64,000 nucleotides of DNA from Apostichopus japonicus (lineage: Eukaryota > Echinodermata > Holothuroidea > Aspidochirotida > Stichopodidae). The position numbers were made by a program, and so were the translations under genes. A model generated the notes under the pieces. That model made no database searches, was not told the origin of the DNA, and saw only the letters and a list, made by a program, of their open reading frames with translations. Positions 10,200 through 21,219 of the stretch are shown piece by piece (within the stretch, counting starts at the first letter, position 1; each line of letters begins with the position of its first letter). The stretch spans positions 5,108,501 to 5,172,500 of the forward strand of contig NC_092569.1 of NCBI RefSeq assembly GCF_037975245.1, read 5' to 3'.

Positions 10200-12240
10200 G
10201 TAATAAAATCGATCCATTCTAGTGTGAAGCAAAATTAGATTTTACCCAAAGAGTGGAAAACTCTCCTACAATATTGACTTACTTTTATAAAACACTTGGA
10301 ACGCATGCTTGATTGCATTCAACATGTTCTCATGATCTCGCCAAAATTAAGTTTAAATATTGGTCAACTCCGCAATTTCGGCATAAAAAAACCAATTTGC
10401 AAATTCAATCTCTTAACGTTGTTAGTCGAGTCTCATACTAAATACCCACGCTTTGTGTGTTTCTTTATTCTGGATGGTCTCGGAATTAGAATCTTTGGTT
10501 ATTGATTCATCTCTTAGCCTTGCCTTGTAACTCAATTGTATTTTTGTATTTTTCTCATCACTACACCCAATTATCCTTCGTCTTCACAGACCATATTCCA
10601 TCCAATTATCCGACATCAATTACAGGAGAAGTTTTCCGCGCAGAAGCCCTTCGGCGCAATGCCGCTCCTTTACGTCGTAGTTGACACGCACATGTTGACA
10701 CAGGCCGATATTGATCATTGCCACTTCCCAAGGGTCTCAAATTAATCTGCTGCAGTACAGCGGTAATCGCCGTCAGAGAATCAAACTTGGCGTAAATTTT
10801 CTGACTTGACCCAAGAGTAAGGACAGTTTAGGTAATTATGATGGGAGGGCTTTTATTTTTTTTCTATTTCTTTCGTTTTGTTTGCTGTTGGTTGACTGGC
10901 TACGGATGTACGCAATTTATCAAACTTTTTACAGTGTTTATATTCGTCGCTGGCGTAGAGAAACATTTAAAAACAGTCACAAAGATGCATCATTCTGCAA
11001 AATTGTGTTTAAAATGCTGACATGATTTGAAACCTTTTGGCGGTATGAACTAAACAGCCTCGTTGTGATAAATAAAGCACATCACAAATTAAACTGAAAT
11101 GAGTCAAAGCTTGTAAGCAAACAGGTTTTGTCTATCACACTCAATTAAATTGCTGGTGTGTAATAAACAATATACTTTTGATCCATTTAAGATGGAATCC
11201 TTCTAGGAATTTGAGGGATGGGAACTTTACAAAATATTTACCTTTTTCTTTTCAATTTAATTTTTCAAGTTCAAGGGTTTTACCTCTGACATTAAGATTT
11301 TTCTTTACATCATGATTGTGATTGGTCCAAGTCAAATCATGCCATGGATGACATTTAGTCTCAGAAAAATTAATGTAATAATAAAAAAAATTGTCAAAAA
11401 TATTTTTTTATGATTATTGATGTTGAACACACCCAAGTGAACAATAATTTAGCTTAGAACCAGAAATACAAAACTACTCCTTTCATTTCAAACTTTTCCA
11501 ACTAGAACTAGGGGTGGCTGAGGCGGTTGGTTGCATTTATGTTCTTCCTAGAAATCATTATTAACGTTTGTAAGGTATTTTGTTTCAATGGCACAGCAGT
11601 TTTCTATATTTTCCAACGTATGAATTCAACAACACAACATTGATGTCTTCCATTTTTATCTTGTTCTTATTTGTGAGAAAATTGAGCTAAAATTTCTTAA
11701 TTTGTTTTGTTTGTCTAGCCCTTAACAAGTTGTTGATATTTAGTGATGATTTATTTTAACCCACTCTGGCAGAATTGCTATCATTTATAAGGAAAAAAAA
11801 TACTCTGATCTCAGTGATTGTGTTTATGTCCCTTCAAATGTGATTCTTGAAGCTGTGACTTGTGTTTAACTTTTTAATTCTGGAGCAACATGAGTGTACA
11901 CTCTCCATGGCTTTACTGTCTATAGCTTATCCAACAGCATTGTTTGCAAGCTTAAAGGGATATTCCAAAAGCTGAAGTTAATTGCTTAATAAAAATTCTG
12001 GAAATGTTTTGTACCTTTTAGGTCAAAACCACATCCTCTAAGCAGTTTGTTTGGCAAAGATACACATAACTAAAATTTTATGGTAGTTTAGGCATCTGGC
12101 AACAACATCAGAGACAAAGATGTCATCAAGGCAATTTCTGCTAAGAATGTGTTTTGTCCTTTATTATATTTAATTCACTTAGTCACAGAGGACAAATAAT
12201 ATTTCTACGGACAAGTTACATTTTGATGAAATTCTAATTA
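10200..12240. other. No gene recognised
   Basis: AT-rich DNA. Two overlapping short frames around 10502-10745 are CpG-containing but unrecognised. At 11952 TTAAAGGGATATTCC resembles the end of a TTAA-type element, but I found no matching second end. Confidence 0.35.
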
Positions 12241-14400
12241 CGGAGAAAATCGGCAGCCCAAGCGAGCATTTCAAATATATCACATTTCAGGGATAAATCA
12301 ACAAGAAAAGAGAATTATAATAGGACAGTAAAGCTTATGAAGAACAGTTCTTAATACTGTGATGACATCATAGACCTCCTGCTGTTATCCAATCATTGGA
12401 AGGACTAGAGGGTTTAGTCAGTCAAAAAAGGGTACATTGAAATCATCAATATCTTGAGTAAACAATATATTGAGATGGGGTTTACAACTAACAGTGCAGA
12501 ATATTTTACTTTTCCAAGTATACGACTTTTGTCGGTACATCGTTTATGTTTCCAGTGATACTAATATAATGCTGAGTATTAAATAAATCATGTTTGATTT
12601 CGAGCACTACGTATAACTTTACATATATTTACGATTAGCTAACAAATATAAGCTAGAGATATATTGCATCGATAGTATTTTGCTTTAGACCTTTTTTTCC
12701 TCCCTGTCCTTTTCCACGTGTTTACATCATCTTATCAATTTTCTGCCCCTTTTTTTTTTCAAATTTAAATGCAACACCAACCTTTGAAAATATGATTCAA
12801 CCCTTTTGGAAAAGAAGAAAGATAAAAGACTATTATTTCATGACTGAGCTATAACAAATATTAGTCGAGACCTTTCGTATTATTGATTTTATTCTCTCGG
12901 TTGCAACAGCTGCATGTTCCCAAGTATTAAAACACAAAAAAAAAACAAAAAACAGCCTTATTGTGGATAATGTGGGAAAAAGCCCAAAATGTTCGTGGAA
13001 GCCAATCAGTGAGTATTTTTCATCGATTGCTACGGAGGTTTCTTGTGCAAATAGATTTAATGATCAAATTAACTGTCTGTGATACAATCGAATGGTAGGG
13101 CGGGGATATTATATGCTGCAGCCTCATTAATTTTGTAAGATGATTGTCTGATTTGGGCTGCAGTGCTGTTTACATTGTGGTCACTATTCTACAGAGGATT
13201 GAATGGAAACCATACTGACAAGGTTCAATCTCTACAGTAGTCGGATTATAGGTTTAAGTGATGAGTAATTTCCTCACTGTGATTATTATTCTTCTGTGAG
13301 TGGAGTTGTTTCGTAGTTTAGATATGATGAGAAGTGAAGCTTGAGAGGATGTATTATCAGCGGTTCAACCTGAGTCTATGTAGCCTTCCCCCTGGGGGCC
13401 TGGGCCCCATGGGGGGAGGTAACAAATACCAAAAACAATATAGGAACATTCAAACCAAATCCTGTCCTCAACAGAGAAAAGCCTAAGAGGGCCTGATCAG
13501 GGCAACAAGAGTTGCCAAACATAAAAATGTTCACCCAAGCACAAACCATGGACTCTCCTTTTGGGGCCATTTCTCTTGCTGCACGTGGGTGGGGGGGGGG
13601 CAAATATGTGTTATACATCAGGCTTTTTCATCAAAATTTTTCTATTATATCCTTGTCAGTTATTTATTAATTGCGCTGTAACATTCCTCTGATATATTTT
13701 TATGCTTTGAATATGCATTAGCTAATTTGTTGATAAATGTCACTTTTGAGACCCCTTTAGAAAAAAAGCCAAGCAGTAGTATAACCTGTGGCTATTAAAA
13801 CAGTTTTCTTTATTTTTCTGAGGTGCCCTGCATTGGGATTATCTTTTATCTTAACTGACCCAGGAATTAGTGTTTTGTGTATAAATATAAAAAAAAATGA
13901 ATTTCATGAGTGAAATTGAACTATTTCAAAATCCTTTTTGTTGAAGCACTGCCATATATAAACGGGATCAGAAATTGAATTTAACAGATTTTTAGATATA
14001 GCAACTCTTATTTAAACACCCAATTACTAATATTCTCCTTTCTGTAATTCTATTCTTTTTTTTTCAAATGAAATTTGTTGAAAGGAAAGTGGTTGCTTTT
14101 AGATGTTTCAACGTACACATTTAATTGTATTCAAACTTGTTTACTCTCTCAAAATTTTACTCAATACTGTTGTTATTGCAATGACTTACCCTGTACTTAA
14201 GTGTATAAGAACTCATTTACAATATAAATATTGATGTTAGGTCTTACATCCTCAAATTCTAGCATATCGAGGAGTATTTTGATATGTACATAAGTTTGGG
14301 TTTCCCATTTGCTGTGGTCGTCGTTCTTTGGATGAACGATGTCCACATAGTGTTAGAGTTATAGATGATGTTATTATCATGAAAGGTACATGATGGTAAT
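12241..14400. other. No gene recognised
   Basis: AT-rich DNA with scattered A and T runs and a G run at about 13589-13598. Nothing supportable. Confidence 0.4.
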
Positions 14401-14402
14401 CC

Positions 14403-14421
14403 TAATAATAATAATAATAAT
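14403..14421 (+). repeat. (AAT)n trinucleotide microsatellite
   Basis: Six AAT/ATA units just upstream of the candidate exon at 14452. Confidence 0.9.
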
Positions 14422-14451
14422 TTAATGTCATTTTATCTGTTAAATTCACAG

Positions 14452-14524
14452 CTGAGATCTGGTCACCACTCTGAAGATGCAAGTGACAAATGGATCGTGT
14501 GAATCAGCTACCATTTTCATGAAG
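14452..14524 (+). CDS. Candidate start-codon exon
   Basis: An acceptor-like TCTGTTAAATTCACAG ends at 14451 and a donor-like GTAAAATATT starts at 14525. Within the segment an ATG at 14477 in a favourable context (GAAGATGC) opens 16 codons, MQVTNGSCESATIFMK, that reach the donor in phase 0. The first 25 nt would be 5' untranslated sequence. The arrangement resembles a second exon carrying the initiator codon. I do not recognise the peptide. The only downstream candidate in matching phase is at 55614, about 41 kb away, which is weak support for a link. Confidence 0.28.
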
Positions 14525-14623
14525 GTAAAATATTACTACAGTACATATCTGTATAATAACAAGTAAGCCAAACCAGTCAACTGGTAAAAGTAGATGATGT
14601 GATGGGGAGAAAAACTGGTTTGG

Positions 14624-14676
14624 CTGGGGGGCGGGGGGAGGTAGAAGCGGGAGGGCAGGCGGTGGGGGGGGGGAAG
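14624..14676 (+). other. G-rich tract, strong G-quadruplex potential
   Basis: Runs of six, six, three, three and ten G separated by short spacers. On the plus strand this has more than the four G runs a quadruplex needs. It lies about 100 bp after the candidate donor at 14525. Confidence 0.75.
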
Positions 14677-14679
14677 GAA

Positions 14680-16735
14680 TCCCAAAGGGAGTTGTGGGAG
14701 GTTAGAGTTTCTTTTTCAACTGTGAACTGTCACTGGATTCCTTAAATTTTATATCTGGATAAATGGAAGTGTTTCCATTGTTGCTATTGACCATGATGAA
14801 TAATTTTCAGTAACTGTCTGTATTTTATAAGCTATTTCTAATTGCTTGCAACCCATTGTGAGTCCTTTCTGGTAAAGCCTGGAACCCTTTTTGTTAATGT
14901 TGGAATCGATGTTGCATGAGAATTAAGTAAAATGTATGGTGGCAGCAGATCAAATGTTGATAAAAAATGAAGGTGTCTGTCCAAGTTGATTGGAGACATT
15001 GTTATGAACTTTATGAAGACATTCTTATTGACCCTAGGGGATGATTTTATTCTTTAAAGTCTCAATGTGTGTTTGCCAAATTTCAACCTTTTTTCAGCTT
15101 ATTCCCTAAAAGCTCATTGAAAATGACACCATTCTATGCAATTTTATAATAATAATCATTATTTTTATTGAGTTATCCGTCATTAAACATTTGAGCTGGA
15201 TGAAATTCGCCAGATTTTTTAACGAGTCCATAGATTCTACAAACTTCAATCAAAATTTGCAAGCCCTGCCCAACAGTTCATGCGCCAATCAAATCTCTCT
15301 GTTTTGTTTACGACCGTTAGGCTAGGCTTACTTTCACTTTAGTGGTTAGCCTATGTTAGGTCCATTCTCTTCAATAGTATCTTTCTTTCGGTCTTATCGA
15401 TGTAGCGTGCAAAATTGTGTCATTTCCTTCCATTGCAAGGAAAAACCAGTGTTTTCAGACGTTTCCTCCATGAAATTGGGTAAAAAAAGTGGATGACACG
15501 AGTATATTTAGGTTACATTTGTGTATAAATAAACATGCTGATATGGGCAATCGCAGTGATTTTACGGTAAATCGTTCGCGCCATAAGGGCAAGAGAAAAT
15601 AAATTTCTTTCTTTCGACTGAGGCAGCTTTTCTCCATGAAACCCACCTGGTCAGAGTGCATTTAGAGTAAGAAACATTGATTCTCCTTCGGAAGTTTGTT
15701 TTCTGAACTTCTATCAGCAAACACGTATCGAGACTTTAAATCTGCTAAAAGAACAATGAATAGTTAAATTTTAGGTTGTTTTTCTGACTTATTACAAGCT
15801 CAAAGACGAGAGCTGATAGGAACTTGCGATGGAACATATCCACATTGTGATTTAACAATTAGGAAGGAGACCGACGTCACAAAGCAAGGAGGCATTTGCT
15901 TTCTTGTGCCACCGATAGAGTCATTTTTGAGGGGCGGCCACAGGGGCATTTTTTGGAACTAAATTAAGGGCACTGACGGGCAAAAAAGCCATCATTAAAA
16001 GCCATCGGTTTGTGTCAAGCCCAGAATTAACAAGAGCAGCTATCAATCAATTTTCTTCCTGCGACAGAATTGGTCAACTATTAAACAGGTCTGTAGTGCA
16101 AATATTTTTTTAAGCGTTAACAAAGTGAGTCCTACCTTCCAATCGATTGATTTCCTGGTTTACATCAAAAGAACTGTGGCAATGCACCCTTGATTCTGAA
16201 ACAGAGAGCAAATATTCCCCCTTTTCTGGAGTAGAGAGATATATCTTACCATCTTGTTGACTAGAATTAGTAAAGTTATGAAGACTGAAAGCGAAATTTG
16301 ATCATGTCACTAGTTGACTATTAATGTACAGTTCCCTATCTAATAGGTTAGGAGTTTGTTGGTTCTCCAATCCGTAAGCTGAGTGCCACTCAGAATGCAG
16401 ATTCCATTCATATCGGCAGAAGTTTTCTTGCTGGTCTGAGAGATAACAGGAAAGTGGAACTAAATACACCGTGAAGTTGAAACTAGAGTATTTCTAAGAA
16501 ATAATAAAACGCTATGATATTTTATATTTCCGAGGAGCAGTTGTACTGTACTATATAGCATCGAAGCTTGAAAGATTTATGAGCACCATATTTATGTTTT
16601 TTTTGTTGTCAATTAGTCAACAATGACAATGGTGTAATTGAGTGGGTAGCTATTTGTAATGGTGATGTGCTTGGTTTTGATTGCCTAGCTGTGGCAAAGA
16701 TCGATAAGTAAGTTTTCACAATCTAGTGGAAAGTT
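14680..16735. other. No gene recognised
   Basis: AT-rich DNA. Around 15320-15660 the composition is less extreme and contains AGGCTAGGCT-type words. No exon is supported. Confidence 0.4.
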
Positions 16736-16740
16736 AACAA

Positions 16741-17053
16741 GGGTCACAAATTATTCTTAATTTTTAAATGAAATGAAGTCATGATAGTCTTCCATTGGTA
16801 GAGCTTTGTTTTCAGTTCATTCCCTGTGTGTTTGTTAGGATACGCTCTCATCATATGAAAGCCTGTCAGCTATAAATGTTTTTGCAATCGCTTTTCATAG
16901 TACGTAGTTAATTGCATGTAACAAGTTCTGTTTATGGTAACTTTTTTGCCTGAAGCAAAGGTTGAAAAGGGTCACAAAATGGGTTGCTTTTTAAAATGAA
17001 ACAGAGTTATGATGAGCTTTCATTGATGGCACATTATGTAATAGTTCATTCCC
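16741..17053 (+). repeat. Two diverged direct copies, spacing 228 bp
   Basis: Both copies begin GGGTCACAAA (16741 and 16969). They share an AAATGAAA.AG.. block, a CATTGRTRG block and end at AGTTCATTCCC. Similarity is partial, so this is an old local duplication. Confidence 0.5.
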
Positions 17054-17059
17054 GAGTAC

Positions 17060-17928
17060 CAAACAACTGGGACAATTTTTTAACGGTCATCGGAGGCAAT
17101 CAAATCTCTGTTTGGACCACCAAAAATCAGCTTTAAAGGTCTTCCAGTGGACGACTAGTTGTTAGCATCAACTTCAGATATGCATTGTGACTAAACACCC
17201 CAAACGTACAACACCGTATGATGACTCCATCACTTTGGAGATAATGAAATAAAAAAAGATAGCGATAAGCCTATCATCCAACCGAAATGGAGTTTTACTG
17301 GTTTTACTGGGTCTATTCACCAAACCCACACATATTGGTCATTCTTTGTCATTTCCTTCATTTTTTGGGACAACCAGATTTGCTGCTCGAACAACCGAGG
17401 GACAACCAGAAAAAAAGAATGATCCTTAAAAAACTTGGGCTAAAAAAGCTGATGATTGCCATGCTGTGGGTAGGTTTAATATTGGCATCTAGTACTTCTG
17501 TATGGCACTCTTGGTTTGGCTGTTCTAGGTGGTAACTGTCGTGGTAACTAATAATGGTAACTGTCGTGTCTTGTGCTGTACAAATAGTTGTTAAAGTTGT
17601 GACTTTTTTAAATTTAACTACTACTCTTCCAACATTTGAGCTGGATTCTTCACATCTCTTCATAACAGACAGACAGACTGAAAAATTATTAAAAATATTA
17701 AAACAAACTGAGTTCATCCTTGTGCCGTATATGTAAATGAATCCACATAATGCATGCTCCCAGCTGGTTTAATTTCACTTTCCTAGAAAAACACTATTTT
17801 ATATTGCACAAATCTCTGAATACCTGACAGTATTTGCAAAAATTGGTACAAAATGAGTCTCTTTTCTTACAAGTATTTGACATTGCTATGATTTAACCCC
17901 CCCCCAACTAACCCCCCCCACCTCTTTA
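17060..17928. other. No gene recognised
   Basis: Overlapping frames at 17287-17535 (+) and 17358-17717 (-) are unrecognised and within chance length. C runs lie at about 17897-17921. Confidence 0.4.
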
Positions 17929-17955
17929 TTTTATAATTTTATAATTTTATAATTT
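17929..17955 (+). repeat. 8-bp tandem repeat TTTTATAA x3
   Basis: Three exact units followed by a partial fourth. Confidence 0.9.
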
Positions 17956-18876
17956 AAGTTCTTTCTTTTATTGTGCATTGAGTTTGTCGTCTTTTATTAG
18001 ATCACTTGTCCTGTATAATAGCCAGAGGCGTTTTACCAACAAAACTTTTGTACCCATGAAGCACCTGTCTGGTATCAGACTTTTATCTCAATTCAAAGGA
18101 ACGCTTATCGTCAATACCTTGTGAATAACTAACTGAACGATTGCATACAAAGGAGAGTTCAGTTACTGAAAAGGTAAAAAATCAAAACCAGAAAAAGTCA
18201 GTTTTTTTTTCTACTCTTTTTCATTTTTTTTTTGTCCTACAAATACATCAATCTAACAATTGTCTCTAGCGAGATAGACCGTACTTACAATTGATTTATC
18301 TCGTATTAATAATTTCAGCTGCCGTACCTCTGTGGTCGTTATTGTAAAGGTTATCGATTGCATCGTTTCAAGTTATTGAACAAAACTTTGCGGGATTGAA
18401 AAATAGAACAAAGTAAAAAAAAAAAGAAAAGAGAATGAAAGAAAGGAAAACTAATTCGTTGTTTTTCAAGCATAAAAATTGATTGTCATAGGGAATGAGT
18501 CAGCTGGTCGTCTGATTTTCAGATTAATGGTTCAAAATTATCTTGTCTTTCAAGGATGAACAAATCTTTTGAAATGCATTCTTCTGTACTGGGCAGCATT
18601 AGCTCAATTTTTTTATTTCTTTGAAGAATGATTTCATAAAAAGAAATTTGTCACCGACGATTGAAGACATTGTAAGCTTTTTAATTAAAAGTTTAATGGA
18701 CAAATAAATGGATGCCTGTGGTAGGACTGTTTAACAGCTAGGCTCACTTGCCTTCTGTGTTTTGGTGGTTGGCTATAAAACTTTGAAGGGTTTCCAAAAC
18801 CTGACAAGTCTAAATACAAAACGAATGGCTTTATAGCGACTGCGGCCTTTCTATTCTATTCTGTTTTCACTTTCAG
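17956..18876. other. No gene recognised
   Basis: AT-rich with poly-A and poly-T runs near 18199-18230 and 18415-18440. No exon or repeat is supported. Confidence 0.4.
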
Positions 18877-18936
18877 GAAAGACACCCTCGAGTTAGCAAA
18901 AAGACAAAGTTGCAATGGACTTTGGTTAATAAATGA
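18877..18936 (+). CDS. Candidate short terminal exon after strong acceptor
   Basis: The sequence before it, CTATTCTATTCTGTTTTCAC plus TTTCAG (ending 18876), is one of the most consensus-like 3' splice sites in the window. The next 19 codons are open (ERHPRVSKKTKLQWTLVNK) and stop at TGA 18934-18936. AATAAA hexamers lie at 18928-18933 and 18942-18947. The peptide is basic and unrecognised. An acceptor, short coding tail and poly(A) signal within 80 bp fit a last exon, but a pyrimidine tract arising by chance remains possible. Confidence 0.25.
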   Translation, partial: ERHPRVSKKTKLQWTLVNK

Positions 18937-18949
18937 ATTATAATAAAAC

Positions 18950-19675
18950 GATTTTAATGTTTCATTGGATGTAAAATATAATATTAAAGTAGCTAGTTGG
19001 TATATACTAATCTGTAATTATTAACTATACAACTATGTCGGTACTTCAAAACAGATTCACACAATCAATTTAAATTAAAGTATCCATAACTTATATAAAC
19101 ATTTTTCTGTCTAGAAGGAAACAGACTGAAGGGGCTTTTTAGCTTGTGCAAAATATAGTACAGTCAACTGGTGCTTAGCTCATATAATGACCCAAAAAAG
19201 TCACAAAATGACCAACTTTTGCCAAAGAATTTACATATAATGGGTATTTGCAAAGTATGCTAGGCAAGATAGAACCTGCAACATATGAGTTATATTGCTC
19301 AGGTCTACTATCATTTAATCACTATTTAATAAAACAAAATTGCACAAAGTTATTCAACTTTATTATATATGTTGTTGTGATTAATAATAATATTCAACAG
19401 AGGATACATGTTTTATGCTCACATATTTGTGAGAGACAGAATCGTCTCGTTTGTGTGGTAAGTAAGCTGGTTTCAATACCTTGCCAATCATAGAAGGATG
19501 ACTTTCTATGTATCAAAGTAATTGATTCAAGAATTGTTTTGCTGCTAATAACAACATTGTTATTCAGAACTGATACACCACAAAATGGCATGAAGAAAAA
19601 AACATATCTTTGAAGTCATCGTCCTATGGTGTATGTGTGAAAATCCTGGCTTGTAAACACTTAATATCTTATAGG
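18950..19675. other. No gene recognised
   Basis: AT-rich, nothing supportable. Confidence 0.4.
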
Positions 19676-20145
19676 TACAGTAGTCAATATAGGTTCCAAA
19701 TTATAGCATGCTATAGTTTTCAAAAAGTACTTTGCTGGACAGTGTTAAGGAACACACAAGATGATTGAATGTCCCAGTGAAAATCTCCTCGAAAGTTGTA
19801 ATAAATACAGTTTTAGAATTTTTACTATAGGTAACCGTATGGATGTATGTATTGTATGTATTTTTGATCCTCCTGCAAGCAGGAACTCGCGAAGAAGCCT
19901 TGGTTGGCTTATCAAAGCCGCAAGCTGACTGAAGTCAGTCTCTTAGATTCATATTTTAATGTCCATGATTGTGAATTGTCAACAACTTTGTATTAACTGG
20001 ACGACATACATTAAACTTGGAGTGACTCAAACTCGGGACCTTATGATTGAAAGGCACCGGCGTTAACCACTGAGCTAATTACACTCCCTATCTATATCTG
20101 TTTGAATATCTAGCATATTTGGGGCCAATACAGCATACCTTTAAG
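19676..20145 (+). repeat. Dispersed repeat, copy 1, split by a SINE
   Basis: About 19676-19840 and 20098-20145 align, in opposite orientation, with 44640-44882. Shared landmarks include AGGAACACACAAGATGA, TGAATGTCCCAGTGA, TGAATATCTAGCATATTTG and CCAATACAGCATACCTTT. The second copy is continuous where this one is interrupted, which marks 19841-20095 as a later insertion. No open frame lies in it. The family is unknown to me. Confidence 0.8.
19841..20095 (-). mobile_element. tRNA-derived SINE (family B), inserted in a dispersed repeat
   Basis: The tRNA-like head (20019-20088, minus strand) has a GGGAGTG/CACTCC acceptor-type stem, an A-box region TAGCTCAGTGGTTAACGCC and a B-box region CCCGAGTTTGAGTC. 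Downstream on the minus strand are a body of about 170 nt and a (TGTA)-like simple tail at 19841-19861. The continuous empty-site sequence at 44640-44740 supports a true insertion. The type is a tRNA-SINE transcribed by RNA polymerase III. Clear target duplications were not found. It is not a functional tRNA gene: the anticodon arm does not pair properly and an attached body follows. Confidence 0.85.
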
Positions 20146-20184
20146 GAGCCTGTGATAAGTTAACATCGTACATAATATTATAGG

Positions 20185-20970
20185 ATACTTGGATCCACCG
20201 AATAGTGAGTTCAATCTATTGTTTTCTGTAGAGGTCAAAGATCATTTCAGGTCAAATGTCTGTCACCCATGTTAAAAGAGAACCCCAATAGTAAGACTAT
20301 GATGAGCTTTGTACTTTTTGTATTTGGATACAACATTGTGAGGTCAAGATCCTTATTGTTGTTTTGTTTTGTTTTGTTATGTTTTTTAGTTTATATTGTT
20401 GTGGTAGAAATGAAGGGTCAGCAGTGGTCAAAGTTTGAAAGCCTTGTAAACATGAAACCTCGAAAGGTACAGCTTGAATGAACTTCTTGCTTTGATATTG
20501 TCCATCCACCTTAATAGTACAAGAATCTTGTTGGTATTTGCAGAGATCAAAGGCCATTTAAGGTCGGTAAAATTCCAAGTCTAGAGAAACCTAGTAAATT
20601 CGTACAATTCCAAGATGAAAGCTGGGATGAACTGTTATGTAGTGTGTTTGATAGGTCCATGTTAATGTTTACAAGATCCTTGTCATTTTCTATGAAGGTA
20701 AAAGGTGTTTTCAGGTCCGTAGAGGTCAAGTGCTGAAAAACTTTTGATGAAAAACTTGAATAGATATTCAAATTATGCAAGTTTGGATGAACTCAGTACC
20801 TAGTAAAGTAGATCCACATCAGTGTGTACAAGAACTTGGAGCTGTGAAGGTCAAAGGTCACTTGAGGTGAATATTTGTTAAAAGACATAAACATGGTCAC
20901 CCAAAGGTTAAATTGTGGATGAACTGCAGACATTGCTGCATGAACATTGTCGCTCACTTGAAAGTCAACA
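20185..20970 (+). repeat. Diverged tandem array, about 152-bp unit, with DR1-like motifs
   Basis: The landmark GAGGTCAAAGATCATTT and its variants recurs at 20231, about 20409 (degenerate), 20542, 20694 and 20846, so the spacing is close to 152 bp (311 bp for two units). Each unit also has a GATCCACATTAG.GT.TACAAGA-like block about 50 bp before it and a GGATGAACT block after it. The best unit has a perfect direct repeat AGGTCAAAGGTCA at 20848-20860. Five units are visible, each strongly diverged. Open frames across it are not conserved between units. Confidence 0.8.
20848..20860 (+). promoter_or_regulatory. DR1 nuclear-receptor-type element
   Basis: AGGTCA, one A, AGGTCA is the canonical direct repeat 1 bound by RXR/HNF4-type receptors in animals. 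The other units of the array carry degenerate versions such as AGGTCAAAGATCA. The sequence match is exact. Function is untested. Confidence 0.45.
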
Positions 20971-21107
20971 ATGATGTTGTGTGAAGTACAGTAGTGTTTC
21001 ATTACATATCTTATATTCAAATGTGGCAAGGGACTCACATATCAAGTTAAAAAGCTATATCAAAATAAAATGAAACTGTTAGCAAACTGCTTTTCCACTA
21101 CAGAGCC

Positions 21108-21212
21108 TTTACAAGAGAATGTGTTTAAGTTAGTTAGCCTGACGTTTCGATCCTAGCAGGATCTTCTTCAGAGGCTAAATGACAAGTAACAGTAACAGAA
21201 GGGAAAAAAGTC
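21108..21212 (-). repeat. Ribozyme-bearing dispersed repeat, copy 1
   Basis: About 100 bp align in opposite orientation with 39272-39375. This includes the block at 21181-21203 and, across the ribozyme core, a further AAC.TAC-type block of about 20 bp. The repeat probably extends with decay. The ribozyme fold is listed separately. Confidence 0.85.
21134..21178 (-). ncRNA. Hammerhead-ribozyme-like motif (type I, minimal), best copy
   Basis: Read on the minus strand the order is: helix I strand TTAGCCT (21178-21172); core CTGAAGA, which fits CUGANGA (21171-21165); one extra A; helix II GATCC / loop TGCTA / GGATC (21163-21149); GAAA (21148-21145); CGTC (21144-21141) giving the GUC cleavage triplet; and helix I strand AGGCTAA (21140-21134). 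Helix I pairs perfectly over 7 bp. Helix III is only the palindrome ACGU with no loop, so cleavage would need two copies paired as a dimer, as proposed for the minimal hammerheads of Penelope-like retroelements. Deviation: the unpaired A before helix II. Self-cleavage is predicted, not shown. Confidence 0.7.
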
Positions 21213-21219
21213 TGTGTGA

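Noticed and set aside
10491-10502. miR-9-like seed TCTTTGGTTAT
   Set aside because: Only 11 bases match, the rest of the mature sequence differs, and no precursor hairpin is visible.
11952-11966. End of a TTAA-type DNA element (TTAAAGGGATATTCC)
   Set aside because: No matching inverted end was found downstream, so it may be coincidence or a truncated remnant.
17358-17717. 119-codon minus-strand frame
   Set aside because: Length is within chance for this base composition. It has no recognised domain and overlaps an equally good frame on the other strand.
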